Origin: Isoetes taiwanensis
Lineage: Eukaryota > Streptophyta > Lycopodiopsida > Isoetales > Isoetaceae
Direction of reading: 5' to 3'
Assembly: GCA_021234155.1 (NCBI GenBank)
Contig: JAJEKV010000100.1
Span: 3,014,116-3,078,115, forward strand
DNA length: 64,000 bases
Shown here: positions 25,401 to 38,900 of the stretch, piece after piece
Layout: every line of letters starts with the position of its first letter
How positions within the stretch are numbered: the first letter of the stretch is position 1
Position numbers and translations under genes: made by a program
The notes under the pieces: generated by a model
What the model was told of the DNA's origin: nothing
Database searches by the model: none
What the model saw: the letters and a program-made list of their open reading frames with translations, nothing else

Positions 25401-27573
25401 TTGCACCCGAACCGTATGACCCAATGGGAAGCCGCACCAAGCATTCCAGACAGCCTAGCAATCGGGTCATTACCGGAAGGGGATGTCATAATGGCCTGCA
25501 ACGCCGCTAATCCGGAAGGCGATGATTTTTGGATAGTATGCGTGCGCAGAGCTTCTCAAGTGGGCCGGGCCCCAATGGTGCCGGGTTCTCACAAAGACTC
25601 TTCAACGGGGGCATTGCAAGAAGGCTTCCCCGCGACCGACTATCGCGAGAGTTGTGCCCATATACAAAGCAGGGGACCCCACACCCAGCCAACTATCGCA
25701 CCATTATGGTCGGGCTTCGCCTTTGCCAAGTTGCTTGCCGATTCTTGAGCAAAATGACCGACACTTTAGGCAGAGGATGGAGAAGTGCGGGCTCTCACGC
25801 AGTAGCAAAGCTTCCGCCCGCAGGCATTCTACTATCGACCATATCTTCACTCATACAGGATAGCCGGAATCAACGCCAGAATGCATCTGTACTGTTGCTT
25901 TGTGGATTTCGCAAAGGCTTTTGACACGCTGCCTCTCGATAAGTTGTGGGACGATTGAGACACTAGGGACCCCCATCGACTTGCGTAATGCTATATACGC
26001 ACTATACGAGGCTTGATCCGGTCGTCTCACACTGTCGGGGGAGCCCGTTGTTAGTAGCATTGGGGTGCGCCAGGGCTGCCCTCTATCCCCGACGCTCTTC
26101 GGCTTGTACATTGACCAGCTAGAAGAATGGCTAGCCGAAAGCACGGGGGAGGCGCCATTGATGCACCACATAATCCGCAACTCATATATGCCGATGATGT
26201 TGACCTGCTCGAATATACCCCAGAGCACATGCAACACCACCTGGATGCTTTGGACACTTTCTGCCAATTCACTGACATGAGAGTTAACTTGGCCAAGACA
26301 AGGGTGCTGCTGGTCCCATCATCCCGGCACCCACGCCTTCCCTCATTCACTTACCAAAAGCGTGTAGTGGAGGTGGCTCGGTCTTATAAGTATTTGGGCA
26401 TTGAGTTTTCTACTACCACACACCGATGCATCCATCGTTACGAAGTCACTACAGTCGGAAAGCCCTCTATGCAATGCAAAACAACAATCCACAAGGCGAG
26501 CTATATGCATGGGGTCACCAGCACACTTGTTCAGTGGCCTTGGTTGAACCGGGTCCTCCCTCTATGGGGCGTATGTGGGGCCGGTGATATCCCTCACCAC
26601 TTGGAACGATCTAGAGCAGGTGTGTAAGGCCTTCTTGGCCCGCACCGGGAGTGAAGTCCACGGTCCCATATCGATCTTGCTCCAGAGACAAAGCCTTCCA
26701 TTCTGAGGGTCGCTACTGAACGTCACATTATTTACTTCCGTAAGGTGGTGGCTATGGATGAAGCCCGGCTGCCCAACCTTGCTTTGGCAAAGGGCGATGG
26801 GCCCGCTTGGCGACTCAAAGCCTGGCTGAAAGACAAGCAAGCCCAATAGTTCTCGCTATGGAATGTGCAGGCACACGATGTGGACCAAAGCATACACCGG
26901 CAAGAACGCTGCCTTTGAAGCAAAGATTGGATGCTTGCTTCACGCCAAAGCTTTGAGATGCAGAGGCCCCTGTCACATGTCAAGGTGGCAAATTATCGAC
27001 AACAAAGTTAATCCCATGCTCACGAGGGGCCCACACCACTACCTCGCGCACCCATCTACCCATGAAAAATCGCAGGTGATTGCTTCCATTTGCACAGTGC
27101 ACAACACCTCCGCATTGAGACAGGGAGATGGATTCGGGCCGCGTGAGGACAGAGTCCGTCGATCTTTGTCAACGAGCGCCATTGAGGATGAAAGTCACGC
27201 CCTCCGTGCCTGTCCGGCTGCATCCAAGATATCCGGGCTCGGTATGCTCTGGTTAGTTGTACCCCATCGCCTTGCATGAGCTAATGAGCACGGCCTCTCG
27301 TAGGCTTGTTGGGATCAGACCTCCGGAGGTAATGGATACGCGGACTCGCTTATGCCCCCTCGTCCCGACATTAACCTCACCAGTACTTGTGATTATGTAT
27401 ATAATCAGGCAAAGATGTTAGCATCCTTATTGCTACTAAGGTTTTTCCCCCGAAAACCCTTCGGGGCGGGGGTTTTTTAATCCTGGTAGTAATACGCCTG
27501 CTGCTCTCTCTTTGTACTTGGGTCCCATAGGCCAGTTGGTCTCCGTGGACGATAAAATCATATTCTATTCTAT
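22400..27573 (+). mobile_element. GC-rich LINE, decayed, with ATTCT-repeat tail
   Basis: A GC-rich island in AT-rich DNA. The 22507-22920 frame is a charged ORF1-like segment (GPPRKRPRAEGE). Endonuclease traces begin near 24097 (NCRGLSMAKGD). Reverse transcriptase follows: FVDFAKAFDTLPLDKLW (about 25900), RQGCPLSPTLFGLYIDQLEEWL (about 26066), YADDVDLLEYTPEHM (about 26187) and VNLAKTRVLLVPS. The coding region is broken by many frame changes and stops. The 3' end carries a C/G hairpin (27448-27473) and finishes with TATTCTATTCTAT. A second, truncated copy on the minus strand at 44.2-44.9 kb shares the hairpin and the tail. The clade is unassigned. Confidence 0.85.
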
Positions 27574-30500
27574 GAAGTCATTGCAGAAGAATTAAAGGGA
27601 GACTAGTTGTGGGAGAAGCAAAGGGAGAATAAGTGTAGGAGATTGTGAACTGGTTTATTCTCTGGGTTCAAATCCCGGACACAATTTGTAACAAACTATA
27701 TTCACTCACTTCTGCCACAAAAATGAAGCTGCATACCCTCTACATAAAAATGGGACATGGTAAAGGACAAAATCATGGGCTAAAATATAGCATCTCAAAG
27801 GGTTCAGAGGCTAAAAGAGGACACGACTATGGCTTGGATCATTTGCCATGGTAGAAGAAGCAGCTTGAGCTTACGATGCTGCTGTTCGAATTGGACAATA
27901 TCCAAATCTTCCACATGATGCCTCCATATCCGATTGTCATTCCATCACCATAGCCAAAATCTTTGTGCAGAAAGAGTTGGCACGTGTCAAGTTAATGTGC
28001 ATTTAAATTGTGACGGAGAAAAAATAGAACAGGAACTAGCAAAAAGGCGCAACAGTAGGCTTGGACAGTATTAGGCTTGAATTCAGTTTCTCATTAGGAA
28101 AGCATATAGAAGACAAAGCAAAAAGAATTAGGAAAGCATGTAAAAGACAAACAATTTAGCTAAGCGAATATTAAAAATAGGCATTTATATATATTAAAAC
28201 AACTTCTTATAGACAAAGCTAGCAATCAAATTGAAAGGCTAGATTAAAGCAATAACTAAATAGGTTAAACACATGATTAAATAGAACATGCATTTGTAGT
28301 AGGCAAATAAAATGTGCTTTTTTCTATTTTTTAACAAATAAATTAATAATAAAGCTATTGTATAGGTGAATGAGATATGTCATGTATAAATACTTCAGTT
28401 TTTTTTTTATGTTGTTAAATTTTGCTGCTTCTTTTAAGATATCAATACTTTCTTATTTTGGATGGGTTGTCTACTGGATTCTTATAGCCGATACTGGTGG
28501 CTTGACATTGTTGGATAACCTTTTTTTTTCTAATTGGTTTGGTTTTTTATTATCTTTGGCCAACAATTTTAACAGAAATTTATTCATGAACCAGAGACAA
28601 CAACATTTCAAAGACAAGCATCAACATGAACATAAACTCTAAATAAAGCGTTGTAGATTAAGGCAACATGCATAACAATTTAACAGAGTAATTGATTCAT
28701 GAGCTGGAGGCTGCCCTAAGATTGCTAAATACCAATTTTATCTGCCACAACGGTCTTGAAGAGCAGCAGAAGCATCAAATTTTTTTTCAAGAATGTGTAG
28801 CAAATGTAAATTGTAAGTGTACTTACTTTTAGAGTCAAACAGGATCATAAGGGTATGAGTTCGACTTAAGCGTGGCAATCTTGGCTTTCTGCCAAATGTT
28901 AGTTTGAATCTAGAGCTTCCTTTTTTAAATCAATGAATGTAGAGTTGCGAAAATATCTCTTGTTCTTAACATACACAGAAGTTCGAACCGAGTGTGGCAA
29001 CCTTGCTCTTCTGGCAAAAGGGGTCTAGAAGTTGTGCCCCTATTACCCTTAGGCTCTTTTATCTTTGTCAGATGCAAAATTGATGCAAAAAAGGGGATTG
29101 CGATGTTGAACTGATTTGGACCTGAGGTGATTATTATGCTCTTTGTGCTCTAAGAGTGGTGATAGGTCAATTAATTTTAGAGGGGCAGCTAAGGCATGCA
29201 CACATGTTGACATAACAAAAAAGTACATGTTCTTGTTGAATTCTAAAAAGTTGGGAGAACACATAGTTTGTAGAAGGGAAGAGGGGTAGATGAGATGTTT
29301 AAGCAGATGTTGAATATAAAGAAAGGAGAATACACTTTTGTTGAGCGTAGAAAAGTAGCATTTGTTGAAGGAAGACATTGTTATCGGTTTTTAAAAAGCA
29401 GGGGGCGATTCTATATAAGGTGGAAAATGTTGTCTTTTGAAGATGTTTTTCAAAGAATGCATATGTGCTACGCAAATTAAAGTATGTAACATAGATTTGA
29501 ATTGTTGCCTAGGCAAGGTGATGTTGCAATATGGATGGATAGTGTGTTGTGGATGGGGTAGCAAGTCATAATATAACAATGTGGGCATTGTCATCTATTT
29601 TCTTTCTTGTTTCTAACAACAAAATACTAAGTAGTCAACATGATTCTATGTTTGTGTAGGCATCTAGAACAATGCTAAATGTAACATCATCTGTAGAGGC
29701 TTTCAAGTGACTATATTTGGGTTGAATGCAACGTGTATTTAGTGAAGTGCTTGACTAGCTTGTTTGCCAAAAACTGGTGTCATGGTTGTCCATGAGAACT
29801 CACTGAGAATGACAAAATTGTATAATCTATCATTCCACACTGGCAATACGTTTTTGCAAGAGCTATTCAAGTAGATGACTACATATGCACCAAGTGGCTG
29901 GGATAACATCGACATCAATATACTGCATATGTAGCTAGTGGCTGAGATAATATTGGCATCAAACACGCGATGGGCAACATAGACATGCTTTTGCATTGGC
30001 TTGACATCTAACAAATTGGTTTTGTACATTGGAAAGACCTGGTTCTCACAAATGCCTTCAACAATAGCATGCACATTGAGCAATGTCATGTAATTTTTTA
30101 AGAAATGCTATATTCAAATAGACATGAAATAGAGTGAATTCTATTTTATCTGCGTGCTAATACTGCTAGTGCAAGTAGAAACTCATCAGCATGTGAGGTT
30201 GGTTTCTGCATGCAAGTAAACAATCAATTCTAAAATAGATTACATACCCCATGAAAAAAAGAGGGGCGTATTACATGTCCCAATGGTTGCATGAAGCCAA
30301 GATATATAAGAGCATGGAGTTCAAGAATAGAGGAATATAAGTTCTTGAAAGATAGAGCAGGGCCAATAATATAACACAATGAGAAACAAAGTTACAATTA
30401 TGCAACATCCCTAAGCTATAGAAAAAGGAAACAATGATTGACAAAGTAAAGCACCAAATACACAGACCTATGCTTTTGCATCCTTGAATATTTGCCAGAC

Positions 30501-31693
30501 CTATGCTTTTCAACAGATACGGTTGCGAAAAAAAGAAACAAAAGCAAAGGTTGGATTTGCTATAAGAAGCTTTTAATAGCAATTCTCAATCATAATTATG
30601 CTACAATCCAAGCTCTCTAGTACACATTATCGAAGATTGCTGCCTTGAGGGTCGGCAATGCTGATCAAGCAAAGACCCCCTATACTACCACAAAAGCGGA
30701 AGAATAAAACAATAGAAGGCCAATAATACTTTACGCATGGAATAAAATGGAATGATGTTTATCAGTACTTCTACTGCTGCAAGAATTGAATACATGCACC
30801 ACAGATTGCTTCCTTTCTGTGAAATCGGATAAGAAAAAAGAGGTTAAAAAGGATGAAAGAAAAATATCTACTTGTCATGTAACTCAATGCCTGTTTCAAA
30901 AATTTTATGGCAGCCTTTTCAGTTAAATCTAGAATAAGCCAATGTGTGACTGGTTACAGATCATCTTGAGCTGCAATTACGTTAACATGTTAGCAAAACC
31001 TAGGTTTTTAACAGCAAGCATTATGCATGTTAGATATTAGATTCTTACTTCCAGGAGAATGCAAATACCCAAGATTACTTATCACTGGGTGATTCTCAAC
31101 AAGCAAATGTGCAATGGGAACATACTTTCTAGCTTCTTTATCTGTTGTGACTATCTACAAAGAAACTCCAAGTATAATGTCAACGACCAGAAACTTGAAT
31201 TTGGATGCAAAATATTTTATCAACATGTGGGGCAAACCTAACCTGAGGATTATACCACTTGTATCCGCTAGTTGAGAGGAACTTAACAAGAATAACAGTG
31301 TGTGAGTCAATTCTTCCAAAATAAGCACCCTCCTAAATCCTCTGCAGTTTCTAGCATTGCTTAGCTATTACAGGTCAATCAGAAAAAAAATGCCAGCCCA
31401 TGAGTGTCGAGTTTGAAAAATAGAGAAAAGAAAATGCATATGGATGTATCAACACTAGTTGCAAATCAAAAGTCATCTACTAGTTTACATTTTCGGAAAA
31501 CAGATCATGCAAATCAACAAATCATAGCTCAAGAAATATCACCTTATTTTATGTTTCAAAGCTTCTCGTAAGCACCTCAAAAATGCTAGGCAAAGCTTCT
31601 CAAGACACAATAAACTCCTGCAGTATTGACAAAAATCCTCACTTAACCATAAACTTAAATCTAACAAGACGCTGCACAACACAACACATGCAA
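27574..31693. other. AT-rich intergenic, no gene supported
   Basis: Only short open frames, all without motifs. Around 28,850 and 28,980 two similar words (GTTCGACTTAAGCGTGGCAA and GTTCGAACCGAGTGTGGCAA) suggest an old repeat. A local duplication containing AGTGGCTG..GATAA recurs near 29,890 and 29,938. Confidence 0.35.
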
Positions 31694-31993
31694 GGGTGGA
31701 AGCATGCTAGGGTGTACCATCTAAAGTGCTTTTTAAGGAGTGCGAAACTGGGTACTGGGAACTTGTATACATGCGGCAATAAAAAATAAGTTTGAAAGTT
31801 AATTCATTTATTTTAGTCTCTAATAGTATTATTATCTTTTACTACTATAGGTTGGCATGTTATTGATCTTCAATTCAAACATTTCCGATTGATTTTAATG
31901 GAAAGAAAAGATAGAAAGTACCAGTTTTAAAAGTACCTAGTGTAGGTACATTTGAGGGTTCCAAAAGTGGTACACCGTAGCATGCTTTTACCC
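31694..31993 (+). mobile_element. MITE, 300 bp, 4-bp target duplication (copy 2)
   Basis: Same family as 15600-15914 in inverted orientation: GGGTGGAAGCATGCTAGGG at the left, complement of the GGGTAAAAGCATGCTACGG end at the right. It is flanked by GCAA on both sides (31690-31693 and 31994-31997). Non-coding. Confidence 0.85.
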
Positions 31994-32339
31994 GCAATAT
32001 ATTTTGGACAACTAGAGCACTCTAATTTAGGATGTTGATTGTACTTCCTAAATCAAGTTTATGTGTACTTCCATGGACAAATCTGTAAAGCATCACAATT
32101 AGCATGAGCATATGTAACATGCAGCATGCAAAACAATATTTTTTCTAGAGTCATTTTGTGAGAATCTAAGAAATTCAGAGAGGGATGCTTTGTTTAGGGA
32201 TGGCAAACAAATTTCAGCATCCGTGGGGTCAATGTGGCCCTTGCCAATATGTATTGTATGCAAGGACATGCATTGACACTCATCAATCATTCACATGGCC
32301 CGAAATTTTTGATATACAAAGGCCAACAAAACCAAAACC

Positions 32340-35300
32340 ATGTGTTAGTCCCGTGCAAAGAGACACTAGACTATTCTTTTGCACTATGCAGGCCAACACA
32401 CAAGAGCACAAAGGCAAGGGTCACGCAGGAGCATTAGACAGCAAACCCACGCCCACGCAGAAACCCACGCCCCCGTCAAAGAAGAGATCAAGGGGTGACA
32501 CGTGGCCGCACCCGTGAAGTGCGACCCTAACTTAGCAGGATTCGCGACATTCATGACGCTGCTGACAAGATTCTCTCGAATTAAGCAAGTGATCCAGGAA
32601 TCGTTGACCGAGATCACAAAGGCTTTACCATATGCCTATTTTGGGCCTGAGGCCGTTGTACTATATATATATATATCAGTAGAGTTAGACCTTAAGTTTT
32701 AGATGAGACTTAGTATTGTCTTGTTTCAGCTTTTTATCTCTGCGTCTCGCGAGACCTCATGTATTTCTTATGATATTCAAGAGATTCTTATCTTGGCATA
32801 CAATCTCCTTTGTTTCTTGTTTTGTTCTTTCTTTTCTTATCTCTTTTGCAAAATCCCGCGTGACACACTATACTACGGATTTGTCTATTTGATCCAAGGG
32901 TCCTCACAGAGGGCTGTCTTGTAGACGATCCCGAACCCAGAATCTAAATACTGTCGCCGCCGCCGGGTCTTCGTTCTTTTCTTCAGACTTCAAGATGTCT
33001 GTACGTGCTTTTACGAGGAAGAGCTTCTCTATCAAACTGCTCGAGATCCTTATGATGGAGACTATGACATAGAAGGAGGTCGATTTTTTTTGCGAGCTCA
33101 TTTAGCACCTCTTACTCCTCGAGTCTTTCAAGGCCGGGGTCACCTCCAAATTATCGACATTGCTTCCAATCTCAATCACCGCATCACACTCCCGTGCATT
33201 AGACACCTCAATATTTTCAAATGCCGGAGAGTACTTATATTGTATTCCTTCTGTGCAGATGTCGTTGCCTTCGCAACCCTCTTCACCATAACATGGTATA
33301 GGCTACTCTCATGTTTCTTTTGGTCCTGACCATGTTCATGAATTTCACCCATCATCGTCTTTTCAACCTTTTGTCAATGTGTACAACATTGGTGATCTCA
33401 CTTTGACAAAGGACCAAAATTTTTGGACCTCTTGGATTTACTGTTCCAACGCAGATACCTTGCTCATAGCTCTCTGCCGTGCCTCAAGGATCTGCCTATT
33501 ATTATGCACCACCATTTTACACCCAGGTTTCTGTGCCTCAGACTCATTATGTTTCTGGCAACCCCGTTGTTACTCAAGTTACCTCCACAACTCTACATCT
33601 CAAACTTCCATATCCTATTTTTAGCAATGCTAAAGGCAAGCCCATTCTCGAGAAAAGTGCTCAGGCACACATGGAGGAATTTCAAGCTCTCACTATTTTA
33701 AGCGGGCACTCTCAGCCACGCTACCTGGTGCACCCCATCAATGGCTCATGGCCAATAAAAGTCATTGGAAACAAAGTTGGCCAGAAATGGAAGTGGTATT
33801 CTTGTCTCACTATGGTACCACAGATGATGATCAACAACTCCTCAAACAGCTCAATGATCTCCAACAACTCAATCCACACGAGATTTCGATGATCATCTAC
33901 ATATCTTGGTTAGCAAGCTCAAGGAGTATCCCACTCAGAGTCAGATCTTGGTCTGGTTCTTGCAAGAACTACCTCCCGCTATTCATCTTATGACTGAATA
34001 TTGTCGACCAAAGACTCTGAATCAAGCATTGAGCTGGTCAATCACTCAGTCAATGTGTCTGTTAGTTTTGAGTTCTTGGCATACACCCTGCAGCAGCAGT
34101 CCATGACTGCCGGATGCTACAAAGCTGCCATGCTCATGATCATAAAACAAGAACAAGACAAGAAAATATGTACAAAGAATGAAGGGGAACGTGGCCAAAT
34201 GAGGCTCTCCAAATATGAGATCAAACCTGAGTACATCTGAAGAGGCTCCGGTCTAAATATAGTGTAGACCGCAAATCTGAGCCCTACATCTAGCTAATCT
34301 AATCCCTACACTTATGTTAACCTAATCATGCCAAGTGTCAGTCTGCCACCACTGACACCTAACATGTGCATGCACCTAACATGTGCATGCACAATGTTAA
34401 CCACTAGGTGGTTAACGGTGTCTATACGAGTGTTCCACTCACGGATCTCCCTTTCATACCTCATTTCATGGTTCTACAAACTGCGGTCCAACCTCATCAA
34501 TCCAATCCACCACAAAGAAGTCAAATCTAGTGCTATATTTGTAAGTATCCAAGCCATTTGACAAATGAATGCAATTCCACTAATGGTCCCCCTCACTGCA
34601 AGCATTGCAATATGTGCAATCATGCTACTAAAGAATGCACACGTTCTCATCCCATGCCTTTCAGACAGAAGATGGTCTTTCAAGTCCAGACCACGCCTCA
34701 GCAGTATCAACAGCCTCAGCAAAATCCGCAATCACAAGGACAAGGCTCACGTGCTCCTTTTGACCCAGCCAAAGCTCAATGTTATCATTGCAAGGAATGG
34801 GACTACACCACCATGGCGTGGTCACAGCTTTTCTAAGTTCAAGTACAACTATCGGGTACCAACCAGACTACTTTGGTGCGCCTCACGGCCTATCAACTCT
34901 GGGTGGCAAATGGGTAACAAGGCCCACGACCAACTTTGCTAAAACCCCCATGCGCTCCTCAGCATCAACAGAACCAACAAGCTCCTTAGCAAGCTGTGTT
35001 GAACCAACAAGCCCAAGAAGAGACCACATGTGCAGCAATCTAACTGGGTCGGTCTGGTATCACGCCAACAACTCGGCACTAGATCTTTGACGCTCACGCC
35101 ATAGGACATGTAGTCTGCTTTTGCTATGGCGGCTGTCCCTCACGAGCAACCCACCAAGACGATGCATTTTACCCCGGAACTTGACAAGCTCATGCCTCAT
35201 GTTATGCCCAAGGTACGTCAGAGTATCCTTAAACTTATGCAAGCTGCTGAGGGATGCCTGCTTGCCAATGTTCATGCTACCACACGCGCTCAACAACGTT

Positions 35301-38300
35301 CGGAGGCACCATCCACGTCCATGACTATTTCACGTGCTGAGCCATACCCAAACATAGCAGCTGAACTGGAGCTCCTCAAGGAAGTTTCGACCTCTATGCC
35401 CGGGAACCAACACCCTTAGATCCTGCAGATCCTTTAGCCCGTGTTCCCTTGGAGATGCAAGAAGAATTCGTGAATATTAAAACCCCCCTCAGTCTTCCTA
35501 CCATTCTGTTGTAAGTTGTGTCCTGCTCTTCGAAAATAGTTGCCCTTACCAACTGTTCTTGTTGGTGCTATGGCAACTTCCATGCCCACGGTTCATGCTA
35601 CTGTTGGGAATCAGCAAGTCAATCATGTACATATTGATGGGGGCAGTGCTGTCAATCTCATCACGGACAAACTCAAGAAACAACTCGGCATCAACCAACT
35701 GTATCGTGCACCTTATGATATCAAGCTGGCAAACGGTTACATCATGCGCCCTCAAGGTGTTACTCCGCCACTTCAAATCAACATTGGAGATCTCACATTC
35801 CCATTGGAATTTCTCGTCTGGAAAATAGGGGAAGATCCTGGTGACTATGAAATGCTGGTCGGACGATCTTTTCTTTGCCAATTGGGCCACTGATCAATTT
35901 GTCATTACTGATGGTCACTTGAATACCACCATGGATCTTGAAACTGGGCAACTCATTGCTGTTCAAAATGTTGAACCTTTGCTCTTTGATAGTGACTCTG
36001 AAGACATACAAAACATCTATCAAGTCCAAGCCCCCGATGTTGGTTTGCCACTGTCATTCTATCCTGAATATGTTGTTCCCTGGGGCGATATGAATCTAGA
36101 TATGACCACGGAGTTGCTGCCTTGATTAGTCCTGATCTCGCGCTTTGCAATCGGATTCAGCGTATTGATGCCTTTCATGATCCGACGCCCCTCACCCCAT
36201 TGTGGATGTCGCAGCTGTCATGACGCAACCCTTGCTTGACAAGGATGACTCAGAGTACCAATCCACCTGTTCTTCTGCATCCATCTGCTCACACTATAAT
36301 GGATACTGATGTTATTCCACACGTTCAAACTCCGAAAGTTGAAATCATTGACTTAGGAGACAACCAACCCATCCAGTTGACCGCAAATCTTCCAAAACCA
36401 TGTAAAACTCGTGCGCTAAGTCTTTTCAAGAAATTCACATATTTTCGCGTGGAGCTATAAAAATTTATGAGGCATTAAGAAGAAGTTGGAGGAACTCGTC
36501 ATTCTTACCAAACTTGACGCACGCCCGGCTAGCAACGACAATACAGGCACAATCCCAACTATCGTGATATGATCAAAGCAGAAATTGTTAAACTTTTTGC
36601 TGATGGTCTTATTTATGAGGTCAAACATTCTGAGTAGGTGAGCCCCATTGTTATTGCCCTTAAGCATAATGGGAAAATTTGTGTTTGCGTGTGGACTATC
36701 AAAAACTCAACTTGGCCACGGAACGTGATCATTTCTCGCTACCCTTCACGGATCAAGTCCTTGAAGAAATAGCAAGCCACGAAATGTACTCATTCATGGA
36801 TGGCTTTTCTGGCTACAATCAAATTCAATTTGCCCTAAAGGTCAATTGAAAACTATCTTCACCATGCCATGGGGCACTTTTGCTTATAAAATGGTGCCTT
36901 TTGGCTTGTCCAACTCACCTTCAACTTTCCAGCACATTATGCTTTCTATTTTCAGGATTACATGAAAGATAATACTTTTTTGCAAGTCTTTCAAGATGAC
37001 TTTTCTACCTTACAGCACCATTAACGATCATCTCTCCAAACTTGAGCTGGTCTTTCAAAAATGTGACGAATCGGGCATCAGTTTGAATCTAGATAAGTGT
37101 ACTTTTTGTGTCACTTCAAGAGTTCTTTTGGGCCATGTGGTCAGCAAATGCGGAATTACCACGAACCCTGCCAAGATCAGCTGTGATCTCAAGGCTCAGG
37201 CGCCTACCAATATTAAGGAGACACAATCCTTCCTTGGTAAAGTCAATTACAATGCTACTTTCATTCCAGGTTTGGCTGGCATTGCTGATCCCATTCACAA
37301 ACTCACGGGCGATGAATCCACTTGGGTTTGGAATCTCAAGGTAGATGAGGCCTTTCAAAAATTGAAAGTTTTGCTTACTGCGGAGATAACATGGCACGAA
37401 AAATCCTCTTGGCCAGATATTTTTGGCCCACGTTGTTCAAAGACGCTCACGCTCATGCACGCCAATGTGACATATGCCGGCGCGTTGGACGACCCACGCC
37501 ACGTGATGCTCTCCCATTAACTCCAGTTGCCACTCCTCTACATTTCAGCAAATGGGGGATGGATTTTGTTAGGTCCATTGACCCACCTGCTCGTACTCTT
37601 GTGCTCGCTACATTCTTATCCTCATAGATTATGCCACCAAGTGGGTTGAAGCTTGTGCGTTACCTGATAACATTGTAGCTAGCATGTCACGGGTGCTCTA
37701 CACGCAAGTCATTACACGTTTCGGCTGTCCCATGGAACTTGTGAGTGACCGGAGTGTTCATTTTGTCAATCACACGATCAAGGAACTTATGGAATACTTG
37801 TATATTCATCATCGAAAGAGCACGCCATACTATCCACAAGGCAATGGTCTTGTTGAGAATACCAACAAGACTCTAATCGACATTCTAAAGAAAATTTGTG
37901 ATGCTTCCAAAAAAGATTGGCAGGAAAAGTTACCAACTGTTTTGTGGGCCTATAACACCACTTACAAAATTGCCACAGGGCAGGCACCTTTCAGACTAGT
38001 TTATGGCCAAGAAGCCTTGATGCCTTTTGAGTTTATTCTGCCTACTCTAAGATTTCAACTAGCTATGTTCATGATCCTCTTGCTGCTTTACAGGAAAGGG
38101 TTTATCAGTTACAACTTGATGAACTTCATAAGAATGCCTATCTCTAGGTTCTTGCTAGCCAAAAATTGCAAAAATCATGACATGACATGACAACCAGATC
38201 CAAACAAAAACTTTCAACACAGAAGATTTAGTTCTTTTCTATGACTCGAGATACAAGAATTTTCCTGGCAAACTCAAATTCCATTAGCTTGGCCCTTACA

Positions 38301-38400
38301 AAATCATCAAGGTAGTCTAACCAAGTGTGTTCCAACTTGTTGAATTAGATGGCACCATATTACCTTCCTTGGTCAATGGCTCTCGCCTAGCGTATCATCA
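32340..38400 (+). mobile_element. Ty3/gypsy LTR retrotransposon, old and broken
   Basis: The parts run in order on the plus strand: a possible 5' LTR or leader with a TATATATATATA box (about 32,340-32,960); gag remains (about 33.3-34.85 kb) with a zinc knuckle CKHCNMCNHATKEC near 34,600; an aspartic protease (35,540-35,893, active site DGGS); reverse transcriptase and RNase H (about 36.5-37.4 kb); integrase with its HHCC zinc domain and core (37,391-38,190). The order protease-RT-RNaseH-integrase defines Ty3/gypsy. It carries many breaks throughout, so it is a fossil. I find no matching LTR pair, so the borders are approximate. A short block at about 34,240-34,440 with a duplicated CACCTAACATGTGCATG word looks like a small insertion in the gag region. 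Confidence 0.85.
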
Positions 38401-38900
38401 CACGAGAATATCAATGACACGGACACAACTGATTGAGCAAAAGCTTTATATATTACAAAAAGAAATTCTGTTACAAAATGGGCATAGCCCTTACTTAAAC
38501 GCAAAATCCTACTCTATTCTTCATTCTATTCGGGGTTCGGAGCGGCATAGGCTCACAGGATCATGTGACCCTACTGAGGATCCGAGTGTAGATACAGGAC
38601 CACGTCTATATATTTAGACTGTGGGTCGGGATTGTCTGTCGAAGCAGCCAACTAACCATCCATGGGAATTCCTCGGTTTTTCATTTTCCAGAGGTCCAGA
38701 TTATTCATGCAGCAAGTTAGCCATTCTAGGCAATTCTTCAGCATCATGTTGATCATCTTTATTGTTGCACTTGTTCTGTTTCTCGCATCAGTATTCCTTC
38801 GTCTTATATAGACCTATCACCTCTCGGATGCCACGGTGGCCCAATGCCTTTTGGCTGACATGTCCATATTCTGGAAATTCGATTGCAGATTCCCATATCA

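Noticed and set aside
27640-27690. tRNA-like T-loop word GGGTTCAAATCCCGG
   Set aside because: No matching acceptor, D or anticodon stems upstream and no A box. Not a tRNA and not enough for a SINE.
28370-28642. 90-codon frame
   Set aside because: AT-rich hydrophobic sequence without homology or context.
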